From the NCBI GenBank assembly GCA_010909165.1, contig VJWM01000187.1:248001-312000 (forward strand): a stretch of 64,000 nt of DNA, written 5' to 3'. Positions 59,988-64,000 of this stretch are shown here, one piece after another (position 1 is the stretch's first letter; each line of letters starts with the position of its first letter). Below the pieces are notes generated by a model. The model was not told where the DNA came from. It saw nothing but the letters and a program-made list of their open reading frames with translations, and did no database searches. Made by a program: the position numbers and the translations under genes. This DNA comes from Anthoceros angustus. Taxonomy: Eukaryota; Streptophyta; Anthocerotopsida; Anthocerotales; Anthocerotaceae.

Positions 59988-62233
59988 TTAATATTTGGGG
60001 CGATGTAATAAGACATATACTTGCTCTTTAAGAGTTTTCTTTTTCTCATCAATATGATTTGTAAAATCTTTATGTAATTTTAGCACATTATCGTATACGC
60101 TATAGTCCTTGTAAGCTTCATTTTCCAAAGCCTTGGATATAGCTTCTACCACAATGTTGCCTACATATTGAGTTTGTTTTACTTCATCTTGTTGTTGATT
60201 TAATTTGGATAGATATTCTACAATCCAATCATTATATTTTATCAATGATTGCAGTGCTTGTTGAAACCTTGGTTGAACCTGCCAACAAAAAAAGCAAATC
60301 AAAGAACCAGCAAGCTTAGCAACCTTGATAGTCAATATATGAGTTTCACATGCTTAAAAATTAATGAAGGGTACTAGTACATACAGGTATATTTTCACGT
60401 TGTGACACCAATATGTATGTAACTTTTTCATTAATTTTGGAACACAATGATGGCAATATTCCGTCACGAAAAAACTCAATCCTGGCAATCAACCACAAAT
60501 ATATTTTTTCAAGATTTTGTAGGACAAAAAAAACTGTTCGATACATCTTCTTCAATGTAAAAGGCCTCTTGTCTACTATAACAGTTGTTTCGTCAACAAA
60601 TTTAGTTGGTAAAGGTAAGTGAGATAAGTTGCCAGAATTATCAAAGAACTCCATATCAGGAACCTGTTGTCCAAACCTCCAACCGCATTGCGGTTTCTTG
60701 ACCCTTACTTTTATTTCGTCTAAATAAGTATCATTTATCTCTTGTATAGCCTCTCTAAAATCTGGATGGTTAGGTAGCGTCTTCTCACATTGCGAAGGTA
60801 CTAAAACATTTAGCATATCAATAGAAATATTTCCAGCTCGTTCAAGTGCAACTTGGTGCAATTGAAGCACAAACACATATGTCTCCACCCAGTTTTCATA
60901 ATAGATCATCTCCTCTATTAATGCTTCAATTTGTGGTGCTTCCTGCCATTGACAACAAAAAAATAATTAATAGGTGAAATGACATCCTGTGATGATCTAT
61001 GATCTCGTTCTCGTGAGTAGTACATGAACTAAGAATATAATTTTGGATCCAACTTACAGCTAACATTGTGTCAATGCAAGATCTTCTTTGAATTTCAGTT
61101 CCAGCTTCGGCTTGCTGTAAGTTTCGAATTCGATTTTGAAACACATTTTGAATCTTACTTTGTATATCTAGTAAGACCTCTTGCTTGAAATATGTCCTCC
61201 TCTCGCGAATTTTCTCCAAATAATCAAAAAACGATTTCATCTCTAATTGCCCAGTAACTGCATCACAAATGCAAACATTACCTAACACAATTTCCAATGC
61301 ATCATGTATTGATTTGTCTCCATTTGCAGGGGCAAGTGCTGCATATGGCTTATCCATTTCTTTATCTTCATATGCATCTACATTTGCAGGGGTATATTCT
61401 GCAAGCAATTTATCAATTGATCCATAACCATTTGCATTTTGGGGGGCAAGTCCTGCAGGCACCTCATCACCTCTTGCTTCTCCATTCATAAGTAATTGTG
61501 CTCGTTGCTCATCTATTTCTTCACAATCTTCATTCGCACGTGACTGCACGGGTGGCTTACCTTCTACTCCGCCTCCATATTCATTTGCGAAGAAAAATTC
61601 AGAAAAATTCAGAGAATCTACATCTCCATTTCCATTTGCAATTGCAAGTCCTGCAAGCTGGTTATCTATTATTCCATCTTCATTTGTTGCGCGAAGTACT
61701 CCAAACGGGTCATATCTCGTTTCATTTCCATATTCATTTTCAACAACAAGTCCTGCAAGCTGGTTATCTATTATTCCATCTCTATTTGTTGTGCGAAGTA
61801 CTCCAAACGTGTCATCTTTCATTCCATTTCCACCTTCATTTGCAATGGCAAGTCCTACAAACTGGTTGTCTAGTATTCCATCTTCATTTGCTACGCGAAG
61901 TACTCCAAACGGGCCATATCTCGTTTCATTTCCATATTCATTTGCATCAACAAGTCCTGCAAGCTGGATATCTATTATTCCACCTCCATTTCGTGCGGGA
62001 AGTACTCCAAATAGGTCATACATCGTTTCATCTCCATTTTCATTTGCAATAGCAAGTCCTACAAGCAGGTCATCTATTATTTCATTGCCAGGGCTTATTC
62101 CATCTTCATAATTCACGCCAACAAATCCTGCAAGCAACGAGTCACCTAGTGCTTCATAATTTCCATTCATCAGTGATCCTGAACGTAGCTCATCTTCTGC
62201 TTTCTTTTCGTCATCACCATTATCCCCATTCAT
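59988..62233 (-). CDS. Unknown protein with about 46-residue repeats, 3 exons
   Basis: Exons 61058-62233, 60385-60942 and 59988-60278, all GT-AG and phase 0, giving 674 residues. The N-terminal third has four to five acidic, Asn/Gly-rich repeats of about 46 residues with the pattern GIIDNQLAGL, ANEYGNETRYDPFGVLRA. Degenerate units continue (LAEYTPANVDAY, YAALAPANGDKSI). The C-terminal half is unlike it: predicted helical (YFKQEVLLDIQSKIQNVF, FFVLQNLEKIYLWLIARIEF), with a conserved-looking middle (VKKPQCGWRFGQQVPDMEFF). No signal peptide or membrane segment is evident. I recognise no family and do not assign a function. It has its own TATA box and clean sequence. Confidence 0.75.
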
Positions 62234-62382
62234 AAGATCAAATCTTGTATACAGTATAAGCGGAATGACACAAATAATTCACGCTAACAAAGTTTTGAAA
62301 AACTTCACCGTTTACACTAACCGTCTTCTCCAAGTAGTAGGAGATCCTCTTAGAGCTTGAAGGAGTGTGAGCTATGGGCCTC

Positions 62383-62392
62383 CTATATATAG
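62383..62392 (-). promoter_or_regulatory. TATA box of the unknown repeat gene
   Basis: 'ctatatatag', identical on either strand, lies 150 bases upstream of the start codon at 62233. This suits a transcription start near 62355 on the minus strand. Confidence 0.65.
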
Positions 62393-62399
62393 TCAAGCA

Positions 62400-63665
62400 G
62401 ATGGGTTCACTTCTCCAAAAGAGGTAATAACTTCTACTTTAAAACTTCAATAACTGCCATTTGCATTTGATCTTTAAAAAATATCAAAAAGGAAATATAA
62501 CAATACAAGAGAGTAGCAGCAAGATGGAAAGTACAAAGGCTCCAAGCTCCTGCAGGCTGCAGAAGAAGGAGCGGTGTCAGGGCCGTCGTTGAAGAGAATA
62601 TTTCGAAGTACAGTTCTTCAGGCTCCATGTGCGGACCTCGCAAGGCCGATCCATGTGGCGAAGTGCCGCCTGACAAGGCGGACTCTAATGCCCTCTATCC
62701 ATGGAGTAATACAAGGTGGCCCAATCCCCAGGCCCCTTCGCCGTCCCGTCTCATCCACACGCTCCTCAAAGCACTCTTACCCCGGCGCTCTCTGGCGGAA
62801 CTCTGGGCGAAACTCCCGGGCTCGTCCCATCTCCTGCCCTGCCCGTAGCAGCCTGCTCGCTTGGTACGCTCCTCGTCTCCTGCAGGCCCTCCTCGCCTCC
62901 ACCATGTTCTCGTAAGGATTCTTCTGTATTCTCTTTCGCATTGGTTGTACTCGTCACCGTCCACCTCTTCCTCATGGGGTTGTAGGGTTAGTCTGTGCGA
63001 GACCATCTGGATCTGGGAGTGCTTGTGCACTCTGGTGTTCGGACAAATCATTTATTCCCTCTTCACTATGTTCTTGTAAGAATTGTGGGTTCTCCCGCAT
63101 TGATTGATTGGGTTGCATCACTCGGGCTTGGTCATCTTCTCGTGATCGTGAGTGAGCTTTTTGCGAATTGGGCGTTGGGCTCTCGGAATGTGGATCCTGA
63201 GGTCCAGCTGTCCTTGTTGTGCACGTTTCCCGTTTTGTGGGTCGGTGTGGGTTTGCAAGCTTGTTTTCCACCTTCCTTCTGTCCATGAGTGTCATGTGTG
63301 TCTGTAGTCCCAGAACCGTTACGGAAGCTTCTTGTCTGTCTGGCTTCCTTGCACCAATTTTGTAGTTCTACACGCTCGGTGTTCTCTTGGAGTGTGCAAT
63401 TCGTGAAGCAATGTGGCTTAGATGACCCAAAGGAAGTGTGTGGTGAGACAGAACTGTTTCTGTGCTCTGACGTGCGTGATGCCAGGTGCAGGAGATCGAT
63501 GAAGGAGTGAGGGTCGATTCCGACGGCGTGTCCCGCGCGAAATTGCAGAATTTGAAGAGGCCTGGTGCGTCTGAGTAAGGAATCAAACGCTGGCATTCCA
63601 GGGCTGTGGCTGCCGCGTCCCTGCAGGGGTGAGGAGGAGAGGAGAGGAGAGTAGAGCAGAGCAGG
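62400..63665. other. Intergenic region, likely 5' UTR with intron of the downstream gene
   Basis: No supported protein. Composition becomes GC-rich from 62570, and 62850-63660 may hold the promoter, leader exons and intron of the gene starting at 63666. Open frames on both strands here lack recognisable motifs. Confidence 0.4.
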
Positions 63666-64000
63666 ATGACGGCGGCCACGATCAGCCCGCAGGAGGTGGA
63701 ATCTATAGCCCCACACAATGTGGGGCAATCGGGATGCTCCAGCGTGAACGGGTGCAAGCTGGGTAAGGACCCGGACCCGGAGGTGGAGGTGGAGGAGGAG
63801 GAGCGGGAGCGGGAGCTGGGGGTGGCCGAGGCCGAGGCCGCGGCCGCGGAGGGGGCTGGGGAATGGGAGGACCTGGACAGCCATAGCCGAGCTGTGGGGG
63901 ACACGGAGCACAGCTGGTGCAGGGCTGTGGACGCGGGCACCGGGATCACCGTCCTGGCGCTGCTCTTCTCGGAGCCCCTGGAGACGCAAGCTCTGCAGCG
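63666..64000 (+). CDS. Acyltransferase-like protein, N-terminal 111 codons, cut by window end
   Basis: Open from ATG 63666 to the window edge. The leader 'gagaggagagtagagcagagcagg' is typical of a plant 5' UTR. A low-complexity acidic stretch (EVEVEEEEREREL, AEAEAAAAEGAG) is followed by SRAVGDTEHSWCRAVDAGTG and ITVLALLFSEPLETQALQ. The latter pattern, G-T-E-x-S-W-C then T-V-L-A-L-L, resembles the start of a plant family of condensation/HXXXD-type acyltransferase-like proteins of unknown substrate. The catalytic part lies beyond the window, so the assignment is tentative. Confidence 0.6.
   Translation, partial: MTAATISPQEVESIAPHNVGQSGCSSVNGCKLGKDPDPEVEVEEEERERELGVAEAEAAAAEGAGEWEDLDSHSRAVGDTEHSWCRAVDAGTGITVLALLFSEPLETQALQ

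Noticed and set aside
61498-62052. A 184-codon plus-strand frame rich in His and Leu
   Set aside because: It is antisense to the acidic repeats of the gene at 59988-62233; its periodicity comes from that gene.
62434-63300. Several minus-strand frames of 70-118 codons
   Set aside because: GC-rich sequence with no motifs, no splice support and overlap with the likely 5' region of the plus-strand gene at 63666.

Overview
This window is plant nuclear DNA. Evidence for that is spliced genes with GT-AG introns, plant-type PLS pentatricopeptide (PPR) genes, a GH17-CBM43 beta-1,3-glucanase, cytosolic ribosomal protein L10a, an LRR-Roc-COR (Roco) protein, and abundant LTR, DNA-transposon and non-LTR elements. 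The intronless PPR arrays and the Roco gene suggest a seed-free vascular plant (fern or lycophyte). That placement is inference; no marker here fixes the species.

Layout. 1-28.8 kb is a tandem array of convergent pairs: a plus-strand GH17-CBM43 gene and a minus-strand PPR gene. Three PPR copies (a remnant at 1-420, a remnant split by two insertions, and a nearly complete gene at 25713-28804) alternate with two broken GH17 copies (1362-5030 and 23624-25345). A 14-kb Ty3/Gypsy element (5452-19445) sits in the middle PPR remnant, and a 2.55-kb solo LTR (20017-22569, target duplication CCAAG) sits a little further into the same remnant. 30.2-31.1 kb is an intact four-exon RPL10A gene. 31.2-33.9 kb holds a Copia-like LTR with a large minisatellite, dispersed repeats and AT-rich DNA. 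33.9-39.5 kb is a second long PPR gene, paralogous and head-to-head with the first. 40.3-46.7 kb is a pogo-like DNA transposon with 16-bp terminal inverted repeats and TA target sites; it contains three exons of the Paf1-complex gene LEO1 next to its decayed transposase. 47.3-51.4 kb has a partial repeat of that region and a decayed non-LTR retrotransposon with a C-terminal nuclease-like domain. 52.4-64 kb is gene-dense and clean: an 11-exon MYND zinc-finger gene (plus), a 7-exon Roco gene (minus), a 3-exon gene of unknown function with internal repeats (minus), and the first exon of an acyltransferase-like gene cut by the window end (plus).

A recurring feature is local tandem duplication of 0.6-1.9 kb segments: in GH17, the Gypsy LTR, both PPR genes, the pogo element and the pogo/non-LTR junction. 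Junctions carry about 7-13 bp of shared sequence, and usually one copy is clean and the other full of 1-6 base deletions. This may be real genome turnover or a long-read assembly artefact, and it decides whether several frames here are truly broken. The isolated single-copy genes (RPL10A, MYND, Roco, 59988-62233) have perfectly consistent splice phases. All calls come from reading the sequence; no database search was run.
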